This document shows, piece after piece, positions 35,481-44,937 of a stretch of DNA of 64,000 nt (position 1 is its first letter; the number at the start of each line of letters is the position of its first letter). The position numbers and the translations under genes are program-made. The stretch comes from Pseudomonas mandelii (lineage in GTDB: Bacteria; Pseudomonadota; Gammaproteobacteria; Pseudomonadales; Pseudomonadaceae), in the NCBI RefSeq assembly GCF_024138395.1, contig NZ_JAMYDU010000006.1, positions 1 through 64,000 of the forward strand, read 5' to 3'. Under the pieces are notes generated by a model. The model saw nothing but the letters and a program-made list of their open reading frames with translations. It did not search any database and was not told the origin of the DNA.

Positions 35481-36662
35481 ATGCTCGGTCCACTGGCATC
35501 ACTCAAGGTTCTGGATTTCTCGACACTGTTGCCGGGGCCGTTTGCCTCATTGCTGCTGGCAGACATGGGCGCCGAGGTGCTGCGCATCGAATCGCCGACC
35601 CGCATGGACCTGCTGCGGGTGCTGCCGCCGCATGATCACGGCGTGTCGGCCAGCCATGCGTACCTCAATCGCAACAAGCGTAGCCTGGCGATGGACCTCA
35701 AGCAGCCCGAGGCGCTGGAGGTGATCAAGCAATTGCTGCAGGACTACGACATCGTGCTGGAGCAGTTTCGTCCCGGCGTGATGGACCGGCTCGGTTTGGG
35801 GTATGAAGCCTTGAAGGCGATCAACCCGAAGCTGATTTATGTATCGATCACCGGGTATGGCCAGACCGGCCCTTACAAGGATCGCGCCGGGCACGACATC
35901 AACTACCTGGCGTTGGCGGGGCTTTCGAGCTACACCGGCCGCGCCGACAGCGGCCCGTTGCCGTTGGGCATGCAGGTGGCGGATATCGCCGGTGGCTCGT
36001 TGTACGGGGTGATCGGCCTGCTGGCGGCGGTAATCGCGCGGCAGCAGACCGGGCAGGGGCAGCATCTGGATGTGAGCATGACTGACTGCGCTTTCAGCCT
36101 GAACGCCATGGCCGGTGCCGGGTATCTGGCCTGTGGCGTGGAGCCGGGCAGAGAGGACCAGATGCTCAACGGTGGCAGCTTCTACGACTATTACCGTTCG
36201 CGCGATGGACGCTGGTTGTCGGTGGGCAGTCTGGAGCCGGTGTTCATGCAACAACTCTGCACGGCATTGGGCCGGCCGGAACTGGCAGCCGAGGGGTTGT
36301 CACCCGAACCGGCCCGGCAACAGGCACTCAAGGAGGCGTTGAAAGTTGAATTCGAAAAATATGACTTTGCCGAGTTGCGTGAATTGTTTGCCGGGGTCGA
36401 TGCGTGCGTCGAGCCGGTGTTGAGCCTGGGCGAAGCGGTGCGGCATCCGCAGTTGAAAGCACGGGAATTAGTGGTTGAGGTGCCGAGGGGCGATGGGACG
36501 ACTCAGGCACAGATGGCTTGCCCGTTGAAATTTTCGGACGGGTTGCCTGAGCCGCGGCATATCGGAACGGGGCTGGGTGAGCATACGGATCTGGTGTTGG
36601 GGGAGTTGGGGTTTAGTGTTGAGCGGATCGAGGAATTGCGTCGTGCCAAGGTAATTCTTTAG
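35481..36662 (+). CDS. CaiB/BaiF family CoA-transferase
   Basis: 393 residues from ATG 35481, GGAG 7 nt upstream. Family III CoA-transferase: 'LKVLDFSTLLPGPFASLLLA' at the N-terminus, 'ADMGAEVLRIESP', 'NRNKRSLAMDLK', then the conserved Asp in 'GHDINYLALAGLSSYTGR'. It moves CoA from an acyl-CoA to a carboxylic acid, or may act as an alpha-methylacyl-CoA racemase, which shares the fold. Neighbours do not reveal the substrate, and it stands alone between dctA and sprT. Confidence 0.9.
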   Translation: MLGPLASLKVLDFSTLLPGPFASLLLADMGAEVLRIESPTRMDLLRVLPPHDHGVSASHAYLNRNKRSLAMDLKQPEALEVIKQLLQDYDIVLEQFRPGVMDRLGLGYEALKAINPKLIYVSITGYGQTGPYKDRAGHDINYLALAGLSSYTGRADSGPLPLGMQVADIAGGSLYGVIGLLAAVIARQQTGQGQHLDVSMTDCAFSLNAMAGAGYLACGVEPGREDQMLNGGSFYDYYRSRDGRWLSVGSLEPVFMQQLCTALGRPELAAEGLSPEPARQQALKEALKVEFEKYDFAELRELFAGVDACVEPVLSLGEAVRHPQLKARELVVEVPRGDGTTQAQMACPLKFSDGLPEPRHIGTGLGEHTDLVLGELGFSVERIEELRRAKVIL

Positions 36663-36679
36663 CGGCTGTACCGGCCCAA

Positions 36680-36768
36680 TCGCGGGCAAGCCCGCTCCCA
36701 CAGGAATCAGCTTTGATTACAAAGTTTGTGAACGACTCCGACCACTGTGGGAGCGGGCTTGCCCGCGA
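36680..36768. repeat. REP-type inverted repeat (GTGGGAGCGGGCTTGCC family)
   Basis: TCGCGGGCAAGCCCGCTCCC and the mirror copy ending GCCCGCGA are separated by about 40 bases. It stands beside a second, unrelated repeat at 36797. Confidence 0.85.
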
Positions 36769-36796
36769 TGAGGCCAGTGCAGGCACCAAGGATGAT

Positions 36797-36903
36797 TGAT
36801 CGTTCCCATGCTCCGCGTGGGAATGCCGCCATGGACGCTCCGCGTCCACTGTGACGCAGAGCGTCACGGGATGCATTCCCACGCGGAGCGTGGGAACGAT
36901 CAT
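36797..36903. repeat. Compound palindromic repeat (GTTCCCACGCTCCGCGTGGGAAC family)
   Basis: Outer arms TGATCGTTCCCATGCTCCGC and their complement enclose several smaller palindromes (GACGCTCCGCGTC and GTGACGCAGAGCGTCAC). A second copy is at 42264-42376. It is a distinct dispersed family, unlike the REP arms elsewhere in the window. Confidence 0.85.
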
Positions 36904-36906
36904 GGG

Positions 36907-37401
36907 TTACTCGACCCGCATCTCTCCGCTAAACACCAAGGTGCTGCGACAGCGCCGACACAAATACCGCCGTCCCTGCCGCACCAGACCATGACGCTGG
37001 GCCGAAAACGGGAAATCGCTGTCGGGGCACGGGCATTTGTAGATGTAGCGGGTCACGCTGCGGCGTTTGACGTCGTAGGTGTGGCAGCGATTGGGCGGCA
37101 GTTCGTAAACACCGCGCATGATCAGTTGCCACTCTTCGCCGTGTGGCTGAATGCGGTCGCCGAACAGTTGATGGGCTATCAGGTGCGCGACTTCATGCGC
37201 CACGGTCTGCTTGAGGAAGTCTTCGGTGTTTTCACGGTACAGCTGCGGATTGAAGCGCAGCAGGTTCTCGTGCAAATGCGCGACACCGGCTTTTTGCCCG
37301 CGCAGCTTGAGGCTCACCACGGGGCGTTTGAAAGGTCGTTTGAAAAAGGATTCGGCTTGTTGGAAACAGTCTTCAACGCGGGTATTGAGTTGCTCGGGCA
37401 T
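36907..37401 (-). CDS. sprT: SprT-like zinc metalloprotease family protein
   Basis: 164 residues from ATG 37401. It contains the zincin motif 'HEVAHLIAHQLFGD' (about residues 68-81) and a C-terminal zinc ribbon with Cys pairs ('CPCP' and 'CRRC'). SprT-family proteins are related to the eukaryotic DNA-protein crosslink protease Spartan; the bacterial role is not well known. The frame is open upstream, but GGAG and the usual family length favour this start. Confidence 0.9.
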   Translation of the reverse strand: MPEQLNTRVEDCFQQAESFFKRPFKRPVVSLKLRGQKAGVAHLHENLLRFNPQLYRENTEDFLKQTVAHEVAHLIAHQLFGDRIQPHGEEWQLIMRGVYELPPNRCHTYDVKRRSVTRYIYKCPCPDSDFPFSAQRHGLVRQGRRYLCRRCRSTLVFSGEMRVE

Positions 37402-37505
37402 GCTTGATGGATCTCCAAGGATGTCGAGTATGCCGCAACCCCTAAGGCTTGCGAATCGCTCAGGTGCCGAATGGTCGTCGCTCCTGCTCTTTCTTAGAGA
37501 GTAGA

Positions 37506-37525
37506 AGGCCGCCTTGCGGCGGCCT
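37506..37525 (-). terminator. Probable terminator after the Yip1-type gene
   Basis: AGGCCGCC and GGCGGCCT pair across a short loop. On the minus strand it is followed by a pyrimidine-rich but not pure T tract, so efficiency is uncertain. Confidence 0.55.
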
Positions 37526-37555
37526 GTGTTGGCAGATCTTGTTTTTGGTGTGTTG

Positions 37556-38158
37556 CTAATTGGTATAGACCGGCCCCACGCCGAGTCCCCAGACAATTAC
37601 CGTGAACGCCATGATCGCCACCAGTACCACCAGTCCTACGGCGAGCACCGAGCTTGAGAACAGGAATCCCTCGTCCGACGGAATGTTCATGAACGTCGGC
37701 AGGCCCACATACAGCAGGTACACCGTGTAGCAGATGGCGGCGGTGCCGACGATCATTCCCAGCCACATGTGCGGATACAGCGCCGCCAGACCGCCGATGA
37801 ACAGTGGCGTTGCGGTATAGGTGGCAAACGCGACACAGCGTGCCAGGCTCGGGTTGGCGTCATAGGTGCGAGCCATCCAGTGGATGAACGCGCCCATCAC
37901 CGCAACACCGCCGAGCATCGCCAGGTACGACATGATGGTCATCCACAGCGCGCTTTCCATGGTCAGCATCACCGGCGCCCGGTTACCAATGACCCAGCCG
38001 ACCTGTGTGGTGCCGATAAACGCCGACACGGCAGGGATCGCCGCCAGAATCAGGGTATGCGTGAGGTACATGTGGCTGATGCTTTCCTCCTGGTCGCCAC
38101 GGATTTCTTTCCATTCCTGGTCAGGGTGGGTGAAGAGCCCCACTACGTGATGGATCAT
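37556..38158 (-). CDS. Yip1-family inner membrane protein
   Basis: 200 residues from ATG 38158, with GAGGAG 8 nt upstream; a Met nine codons earlier has no site. After a short N-terminal 'VGLFTHPDQEWKEI' segment, typical of bacterial Yip1-domain proteins, five hydrophobic segments follow (about 30-50, 70-95, 110-130, 133-155 and 170-195). No catalytic motif is present. The role is unknown; some members are linked to envelope or stress functions. Confidence 0.85.
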   Translation of the reverse strand: MIHHVVGLFTHPDQEWKEIRGDQEESISHMYLTHTLILAAIPAVSAFIGTTQVGWVIGNRAPVMLTMESALWMTIMSYLAMLGGVAVMGAFIHWMARTYDANPSLARCVAFATYTATPLFIGGLAALYPHMWLGMIVGTAAICYTVYLLYVGLPTFMNIPSDEGFLFSSSVLAVGLVVLVAIMAFTVIVWGLGVGPVYTN

Positions 38159-38351
38159 GCCAGTCACTCCTCTTGTTGTTGCCATCGCCCCCCAGCGGAG
38201 CGCTTACGGGCCAAAGTGGCCAGGTAAGTACAGGTCTGAATATGTGTGCGACCTTATGCCGCAGTATAGAAAGTAGTTGCTGGTAATAGTGCGAGGGGCT
38301 TAGAGCAAATCGCGCTGTAAACACACTTGTTAATCGCCGCCGGGTCTGTTC

Positions 38352-38484
38352 TGTAGCAGCTGGCGAAGCCTGCGTCGGCGGCGAAGCCGTCGTAAACCAT
38401 CCACCTCTGTATGTCAGGCAAACCGCATAGATTTGATTGACGACGGCTTCGCCGCCGAACGCAGGCTTCGCCAGCTGCTACAAA
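38352..38484. repeat. Long inverted repeat (GTAGCAGCTGGCGAAGCCTG family)
   Basis: Arms of about 44 bp (TGTAGCAGCTGGCGAAGCCT and on to GAAGCCGTCGT) are mirrored around about 45 bases. A second copy stands at 44760-44891. A different family from the TAGGAGCGAGG repeats. Confidence 0.87.
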
Positions 38485-38516
38485 GGGTGCGATGGCGCAT
38501 AATTTCTTTGGAAAAT

Positions 38517-38545
38517 TCGGGCTCTTCGCCCCGAAAGGGTTTTTG
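38517..38545 (+). terminator. Hairpin with T run just before ttcA
   Basis: TTCGGG and CCCGAA enclose a short loop, followed by AGGGTTTTT. It lies 44 bp before the ttcA start. It may be an attenuator in the leader or the terminator of a short upstream transcript. Confidence 0.5.
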
Positions 38546-38588
38546 CGTAAAATGCCGGCCTTTCGTCACACCTCACGGATTTCGCGTC

Positions 38589-39413
38589 ATGGGCACTCTT
38601 ACGGTCAACCAGAACAAACTGCAAAAGCGCCTTCGCCGTCAGGCGGGTGAGGCTGTCGCCGATTTCAACATGATTGAAGACGGCGACAAGGTCATGGTTT
38701 GCCTGTCCGGTGGCAAGGACAGCTACACCCTGCTCGACGTGCTGATGCATTTGCAGAAGGTCGCCCCGATCAAGTTCGAGATCGTGGCCGTGAACATGGA
38801 CCAGAAGCAGCCAGGCTTTCCCGAGCACGTGCTGCCGGCTTACCTCAAAGAACTGGGCATCGAGTATCACATCGTCGAGAAAGACACTTATTCAGTGGTC
38901 AAGGAGCTGATCCCGGAAGGCAAGACCACCTGCTCGCTGTGCTCACGCCTGCGTCGCGGCACGCTCTACACCTTTGCCGATGAAATCGGCGCGACCAAAA
39001 TGGCCCTCGGTCATCACCGTGACGACATTGTCGAGACGTTCTTCCTGAACATGTTCTTCAACGGTTCGCTCAAGGCCATGCCGCCGAAGCTGCGCGCCGA
39101 CGACGGTCGCAACGTGGTGATCCGCCCACTGGCCTACTGCAATGAAAAAGACATTCAGGCTTACTCGGACCTCAAGCAATTCCCGATCATCCCGTGCAAC
39201 CTCTGCGGCTCCCAGGAAAACCTGCAACGCCAGGTGGTTAAAGAGATGCTGCAGGAATGGGAACACAAGACGCCGGGCCGCACCGAAAGCATTTTCCGCA
39301 GCTTGCAGAACGTGATCCCGTCGCAACTGGCGGACCGCAACCTGTTTGACTTCACCAACCTGCGCATCGATGAAACCGCCGCATCGCGGTTCGTCAACGT
39401 AGTAAATCTCTAA
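38589..39413 (+). CDS. ttcA: tRNA 2-thiocytidine biosynthesis protein TtcA
   Basis: 274 residues from ATG 38589. PP-loop ATPase motif '[14 protein letters not shown]' (about 37-50); Cys pairs '[10 protein letters not shown]' and 'CNLCGSQ' bind an iron-sulfur cluster. It thiolates cytidine 32 of certain tRNAs in an ATP-dependent reaction. The upstream frame is open but does not fit the family length. In pseudomonads it is next to the Tag-like gene found here downstream. Confidence 0.96.
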   Translation: MGTLTVNQNKLQKRLRRQAGEAVADFNMIEDGDKVMVCLSGGKDSYTLLDVLMHLQKVAPIKFEIVAVNMDQKQPGFPEHVLPAYLKELGIEYHIVEKDTYSVVKELIPEGKTTCSLCSRLRRGTLYTFADEIGATKMALGHHRDDIVETFFLNMFFNGSLKAMPPKLRADDGRNVVIRPLAYCNEKDIQAYSDLKQFPIIPCNLCGSQENLQRQVVKEMLQEWEHKTPGRTESIFRSLQNVIPSQLADRNLFDFTNLRIDETAASRFVNVVNL

Positions 39414-39419
39414 ACAAAA

Positions 39420-39510
39420 TGTGGGAGCGGGCTTGCTCGCGAATGCGGTGTGCCATCCGACATCTATGTTGAATGACACACCGCATTCGCGAGCAAGCCC
39501 GCTCCCCCAG
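39420..39510. repeat. REP-type inverted repeat (GTGGGAGCGGGCTTGCTCGC)
   Basis: Perfect arms of about 35 bp, including the GAATGCGGTGTG extension, surround about 20 bases between ttcA and the glycosylase gene. The centre portion GCGGTGTG also appears in the arm of the 17455 repeat. Confidence 0.87.
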
Positions 39511-39536
39511 GTTTTTCGTTAACCTCAGGAGAGGGC

Positions 39537-40211
39537 ATGCGCGATTACAAGTGGCTGAACGAATACTGCTTGAACCGCTTCGGTTCGGCGGCTGAACTGG
39601 AAGCCCATCTGCCCGTTCCCAAGACCCCGGCGCAATTGCGCAAGATCAGCGATGACCGCTACCTGTCGACCATGGCGTTGCGGGTGTTCCGCGCCGGGCT
39701 CAAGCACAGCCTGGTGGACGCCAAGTGGCCGGCCTTCGAAGAGGTGTTCTTCAAGTTCGACCCGGAAAAAGTCGTGCTGATGAGCGCCGAGCATCTCGAG
39801 CGCTTGATGCAGGACGCGCGAATCATCCGCCACCTGGGCAAGCTCAAGAGCGTGCCGCGCAATGCGCAGTTCATTCTGGACGTGGCCCATGAGAAGGGCA
39901 GCTTTGGTGCCCTGATCGCCGAATGGCCGGTGACCGACATCGTCGGCTTGTGGACCTATCTGAAAAAACACGGGCATCAATTGGGCGGGTTATCGGCACC
40001 GCGATTCTTGCGTATGGTCGGCAAGGACACCTTCGTGCCGAGCTACGACGTGGTGGCAGCGCTGAGTGCGCAGAAAATCGTCGACAAGGTGCCGACCAGT
40101 TTGCGGGACATGGCCACAGTGCAGGCTGCGTTCAACCAATGGCACGAAGAGAGCGGTGGACGGCCGATGAGCCAGATTTCGATGATGCTGGCTTACACAG
40201 TGAATCATTGA
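39537..40211 (+). CDS. DNA-3-methyladenine glycosylase I family protein
   Basis: 224 residues with CAGGAGAGG before the ATG. The sequence fits the Tag helix-hairpin-helix family ('SDDRYLSTMALRVFRAGLKH', 'WPAFEEVFFKFDPEKV', 'RIIRHLGKLKSVPRNAQFI'), but differs from E. coli Tag: the N-terminal zinc-binding Cys region is missing or changed. Family members remove 3-methyladenine from alkylated DNA; activity of this divergent subgroup is not assured. Confidence 0.85.
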   Translation: MRDYKWLNEYCLNRFGSAAELEAHLPVPKTPAQLRKISDDRYLSTMALRVFRAGLKHSLVDAKWPAFEEVFFKFDPEKVVLMSAEHLERLMQDARIIRHLGKLKSVPRNAQFILDVAHEKGSFGALIAEWPVTDIVGLWTYLKKHGHQLGGLSAPRFLRMVGKDTFVPSYDVVAALSAQKIVDKVPTSLRDMATVQAAFNQWHEESGGRPMSQISMMLAYTVNH

Positions 40212-40223
40212 AACCGTGTTGCG

Positions 40224-40295
40224 GCCTTCGCGGGCAAGCCTCGCTCCTACAAGAGCACCGCATTACCTGTAGGAGCGAGGCTTGCCCGCGAAGGC
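40224..40295. repeat. REP-type inverted repeat
   Basis: CCTTCGCGGGCAAGCCTCGC and its mirror copy are separated by about 20 bases between the glycosylase and DUF2069 genes. Confidence 0.85.
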
Positions 40296-40301
40296 GTCAG
40301 T

Positions 40302-40727
40302 TCAGGCGACGGAGGTTTCGCCTTCACCCGCCAACTTGCGATTCAACTGAAACCGCCACCGCACATACAACATTGCCGAGCAGAACACCGCCAGGCTCGC
40401 GCCCATTTCCAGTAAACCGAACAACTGCCGGTTCGGGTCATAGGCGGCCAATGCGCCCTTCATGAAATACAGGTTCACCACAAAACACATCCACGAATGC
40501 CCACGGGCGCTGCCGACAATCATCCCCGGCGCCATCAACAATAGCGGCACCAGTTCGATCAGCAGAATCACCCACGGCCGCGCGCCATGCAGGTCGGCGA
40601 ATACCAGGTAGTAGACGCAGAGCAGTCCCACCAGGCCGAAAAAGCACAGCAGGCTGATGACGCGCATCGCCCGTACTCGCGGTTCGAGCCATTCGATGGA
40701 AGGCAGAATCTTCGGCTTTTTGGCCAT
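40302..40727 (-). CDS. DUF2069 inner membrane protein
   Basis: 141 residues with four hydrophobic segments (about 22-44, 50-72, 80-95 and 105-122); positive residues at the N-terminus ('AKKPK') and C-terminus. It belongs to DUF2069, of unknown function. Its start lies 1 nt after the wrbA stop (TGAcATG), so it is translated with wrbA and arsC in one operon. A role near quinone or redox stress is only a guess from context. Confidence 0.85.
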   Translation of the reverse strand: MAKKPKILPSIEWLEPRVRAMRVISLLCFFGLVGLLCVYYLVFADLHGARPWVILLIELVPLLLMAPGMIVGSARGHSWMCFVVNLYFMKGALAAYDPNRQLFGLLEMGASLAVFCSAMLYVRWRFQLNRKLAGEGETSVA

Positions 40728-40728
40728 G

Positions 40729-42257
<1,529 letters not shown>

Positions 42258-42263
42258 GTGCGC

Positions 42264-42376
42264 TGATCGTTCCCACGCTCTGCGTGGGAACGCATCCTGT
42301 GACGCTCTGCGTCACGATTTACAAAGGGACGCGGAGCGTCCCGGGCGGCATTCCCACGCAGAGCGTGGGAACGATC
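42264..42376. repeat. Compound palindromic repeat, second copy
   Basis: Arms TGATCGTTCCCACGCTCTGC and complement enclose GTGACGCTCTGCGTCAC and GACGCGGAGCGTCC. It is the same family as 36797-36903. Confidence 0.85.
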
Positions 42377-42388
42377 GGAGCGAGAGGA

Positions 42389-42793
42389 TCAACCCTCTTC
42401 AAGCCACCAACGCAACGGTTTGCCTTGCGCCGGCCAGAAGCGCATCTGGTCGATCGGTGAAACATCCCAGCGCTGCACGTTTTCCAGCGCCTGCAGGAAG
42501 CGTTTTTCCTGCTCCATCAACGCCGGCGCACACATTTTGCGGGTGCTGCCGATTTTGCCGAAGCTCAGCTTGTCGCCTTCCAGGGTATACGGCGCGAACC
42601 AGTGGTTGCAGCCGCCATTGCCATAGGCCCGACCGTCTTCATCGAGGGTAATGGTCAGATGGCTGTAGTCCATCAACGGACGCTCGCCGATCCATTCCAG
42701 AATATAGCTGCGGTTGTGTTGCAATTGCACCGGTTCGGCGACGCAGCCCAACAGACTGGCGCCGGCCATGGCGGTCAGAGCAAGGCGTTTCAT
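42389..42793 (-). CDS. META domain (HslJ-like) lipoprotein
   Basis: 134 residues from ATG 42793, with AGGAG 8 nt upstream. The signal 'RLALTAMAGASLLGCVAEP' carries a lipobox with Cys at about 17. The META domain shows 'GRAYGNGGCNHWFAPYTLEG' and 'IGSTRKMCAPALMEQEKRFL', typical of HslJ. HslJ-type proteins are linked to heat or antibiotic stress, but have no known enzyme activity. It overlaps the stop of the upstream CxxC gene by ATGA. Confidence 0.88.
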   Translation of the reverse strand: MKRLALTAMAGASLLGCVAEPVQLQHNRSYILEWIGERPLMDYSHLTITLDEDGRAYGNGGCNHWFAPYTLEGDKLSFGKIGSTRKMCAPALMEQEKRFLQALENVQRWDVSPIDQMRFWPAQGKPLRWWLEEG

Positions 42794-43227
42794 CACGCAG
42801 GCTCCTGGCACTTCTTGCACAGGTGTTTGTCGGCAACTGTGGCCCAGCCCAGCTCGGCAATGCGCGCAGTGGCCGCCGGTTTTTCCGCCTTGTTGCCCAG
42901 CTTGGCGTCGACCGCGAACTCAAAGCTCAGCTCTTTGGCGCAGCTGTCGCAGTTGACTTTCCAGGTGTGGATCGCCATTTCGCCGAACACCGGACCACTG
43001 GCCACCGCGACCCATTGGCCCGGCGGGTTGATCAGATGGCGAACCGTTTCGACGGTCAGGCGCATGGACAAGTCCTTGCTGCCTTTAAGGGTCACTACCA
43101 GCACGTCGTTATTACGAATCGAGCCGCCGTTGCCGGTGACTTGATAACGCCCCGGCACAAGGGCGCGGCATTCGGTGAGGGTGTGTTGCGGGTTCATCAG
43201 GCTATAGCGAAAATCGTGTTCGACCAT
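42793..43227 (-). CDS. Hypothetical protein with two CxxC pairs (144 aa)
   Basis: Started at ATG 43227 ('MVEHDFRYSL'), with GGAGGA close by; the longer frame lacks coding character. A beta-rich N-terminal region is followed by Cys pairs 'CDSCAKEL' (about residues 93-96) and 'CKKCQEPA' at the very C-terminus. The two pairs probably bind one zinc. The family was not recognised. Its coupling with the META lipoprotein suggests a shared job. No signal peptide, so it is cytoplasmic. Confidence 0.75.
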   Translation of the reverse strand: MVEHDFRYSLMNPQHTLTECRALVPGRYQVTGNGGSIRNNDVLVVTLKGSKDLSMRLTVETVRHLINPPGQWVAVASGPVFGEMAIHTWKVNCDSCAKELSFEFAVDAKLGNKAEKPAATARIAELGWATVADKHLCKKCQEPA

Positions 43228-43361
43228 GGGTCCTCCAAATATGCGCGATATGCTAGCACGGGCATGAACGCAGCATGGCGCGGGCATGTAACCTTCGATC
43301 TGGTTCAAATGACCTGCCGAGTCATGGCACACTGCCGCTTTTGCATCTCTAAGGAACAGAA

Positions 43362-43748
43362 ATGGCGTTGATTGAATGTTTTGAGTGCAAGCAACGCATC
43401 AGTTCCACGGCGCCTGCTTGCATTCATTGCGGTGCACCTGCGGTGGCAGAAGCCGCCACGTCGACGGCAACGCAGACGCCCCTTTCTTTCGGGCGTTTAC
43501 CGACCAATGAGAGCGTGCCCAGGGTGACCCCCGCCGCTTTCGGGCGCAAACGTAACGTCGAAGTCGAGGCACAGATTCCGGCACTGGCACCCGGCGGGCC
43601 GCGTCCAGTGGAACTCTGGCTGAAACTGATGATTTTCTTACTGCCGCCGTTTTTTGTCTGGTTCCTGCTGCGTCGCGGGCATTCGCTGGGGCAGCGCTTG
43701 CTGGGCTTCGGCTGGTTGGCTTTGATGTTCCTGTTGTCCAAGGCTTGA
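43362..43748 (+). CDS. Zinc-ribbon membrane-anchored small protein (128 aa)
   Basis: N-terminal zinc ribbon 'CFECKQRISSTAPACIHCG' (two CxxC at about residues 6-25), a flexible Ala/Thr/Pro-rich linker, then two hydrophobic stretches at about 83-98 and 112-126 ('LGFGWLALMFLLSKA'). The layout is that of an inner-membrane protein with a cytoplasmic zinc finger. The function is unknown. It ends 5 bp from the convergent ldhA stop. Confidence 0.75.
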   Translation: MALIECFECKQRISSTAPACIHCGAPAVAEAATSTATQTPLSFGRLPTNESVPRVTPAAFGRKRNVEVEAQIPALAPGGPRPVELWLKLMIFLLPPFFVWFLLRRGHSLGQRLLGFGWLALMFLLSKA

Positions 43749-43753
43749 GTCGA

Positions 43754-44743
43754 TCAGCTTTCGACCTGATTCTGTGGCGAACCGGCCGCCCAGGCCGCGA
43801 TGTTCTGCAGGGTGGTCGCGGCAATTGCGCCCAAGGCTTCGCGGGTGAGGAAGGCCTGGTGCGCCGTGATGATGACATTCGGAAAGGTCAGCAGGCGCGC
43901 CAGCACATCGTCCTGCAGCGGCAGGTCGGACCGATCCTCGAAGAACAGCTGCGCTTCCTCTTCATACACGTCCAGCCCCAGATAGCCCAATTGGCCGTCC
44001 TTCAATGCATCGATCAGCGCCGGCGTGTCCACCAGACCGCCGCGCCCGGTGTTGATCAACATTGCGCCGGGCTGCATGTGCGCCAGTGACTCGCTATTGA
44101 TCAAGTGTTTGCTCTGTTCGTTGAGCGGGCAATGCAGGCTGATGATCTGCGACTCGGCCAGCAGTTGCGGCAAGCTCAGGTAGCGTGCGCCGAGCGCTTC
44201 GACTTGCGGGTTCGGGTAAGGATCACAGGCCAGCAACCGGCAGCCGAAGCCGTTCATGATTTTCGCGAAGGTCGCGCCGATCTGCCCGGTGCCGACGACG
44301 CCGACGGTCTTGCCCACGAGGTCGAAACCGGTCAGCCCGTGCAAGCTGAAATCCCCTTCGCGCGTACGGTTGTAGGCACGGTGCAGTCGGCGGTTAAGCG
44401 CCAGAATCAGCGCCACCGCGTGTTCGGCCACTGCGTGAGGCGAGTAGGCCGGAACCCGCACAATCGCCAGCCCCAGACGTTTGGCCACCGCCAGATCGAC
44501 ATGATTGTAACCGGCCGAGCGCAGGGCGATCAGACGTGTGCCGCCCGCGGCCAGACGTTCGAGTACCGGAGCGCTAAGGTCATCATTGATGAAGGCACAG
44601 ACCACTTCGTGATGCTCCGCCAGCGCCAACGTGTCGAGGCTCAGGCGCGCCGGCTGGAAATGCAGCTCGATGCCGGCGGGCAGGTCGGTACTCAGAAAAC
44701 TGTCGCGGTCGTAGGTCTGGCTGCTGAAAAGAATCGTGCGCAT
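43754..44743 (-). CDS. ldhA: D-lactate dehydrogenase, NAD-dependent
   Basis: 329 residues of the D-isomer 2-hydroxyacid dehydrogenase family. Key parts: 'LRSAGYNHVDL' (catalytic Arg side), Rossmann motif 'VGVVGTGQIGATFAKIMNGF', 'NTGRGGLVDTPAL', 'GLDVYEEEAQLFFED' and catalytic His in 'ITAHQAFLTREAL'. It interconverts pyruvate and D-lactate with NADH. It lies directly downstream of gacS on the same strand but behind a long inverted repeat, as in related genomes. Confidence 0.94.
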   Translation of the reverse strand: MRTILFSSQTYDRDSFLSTDLPAGIELHFQPARLSLDTLALAEHHEVVCAFINDDLSAPVLERLAAGGTRLIALRSAGYNHVDLAVAKRLGLAIVRVPAYSPHAVAEHAVALILALNRRLHRAYNRTREGDFSLHGLTGFDLVGKTVGVVGTGQIGATFAKIMNGFGCRLLACDPYPNPQVEALGARYLSLPQLLAESQIISLHCPLNEQSKHLINSESLAHMQPGAMLINTGRGGLVDTPALIDALKDGQLGYLGLDVYEEEAQLFFEDRSDLPLQDDVLARLLTFPNVIITAHQAFLTREALGAIAATTLQNIAAWAAGSPQNQVES

Positions 44744-44759
44744 GTTGTCCTCCTGGATG

Positions 44760-44891
44760 TGTAGCAGCTGGCGAAGCCTGCGTTCGGCGGCGCAGCCGTC
44801 GTGAAACCTGTATCCGCGGTTTACCTAAAGACCGCAGCGTCTGATTTGACGACGGCTTCGCCGCCGAACGCAGCCTTCGGCAGCTGCTACA
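44760..44891. repeat. Long inverted repeat, second copy of the GTAGCAGCTGGCGAAGCC family
   Basis: Arms of about 45 bp mirrored around about 40 bases, with AGTCGT-type inner ends; same family as 38352-38484, located between gacS and ldhA. Confidence 0.86.
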
Positions 44892-44937
44892 AAAGCCTGA
44901 GCTTAGCCTTCAAGGTGCCCAGCGTTATTGCGCTGCA

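Noticed and set aside
36797..36903. Compound palindrome as insertion-sequence remnant
   Set aside because: No transposase fragment or target duplication is seen, and the copy at 42264 has the same full palindromic build, so it is a self-contained repeat.
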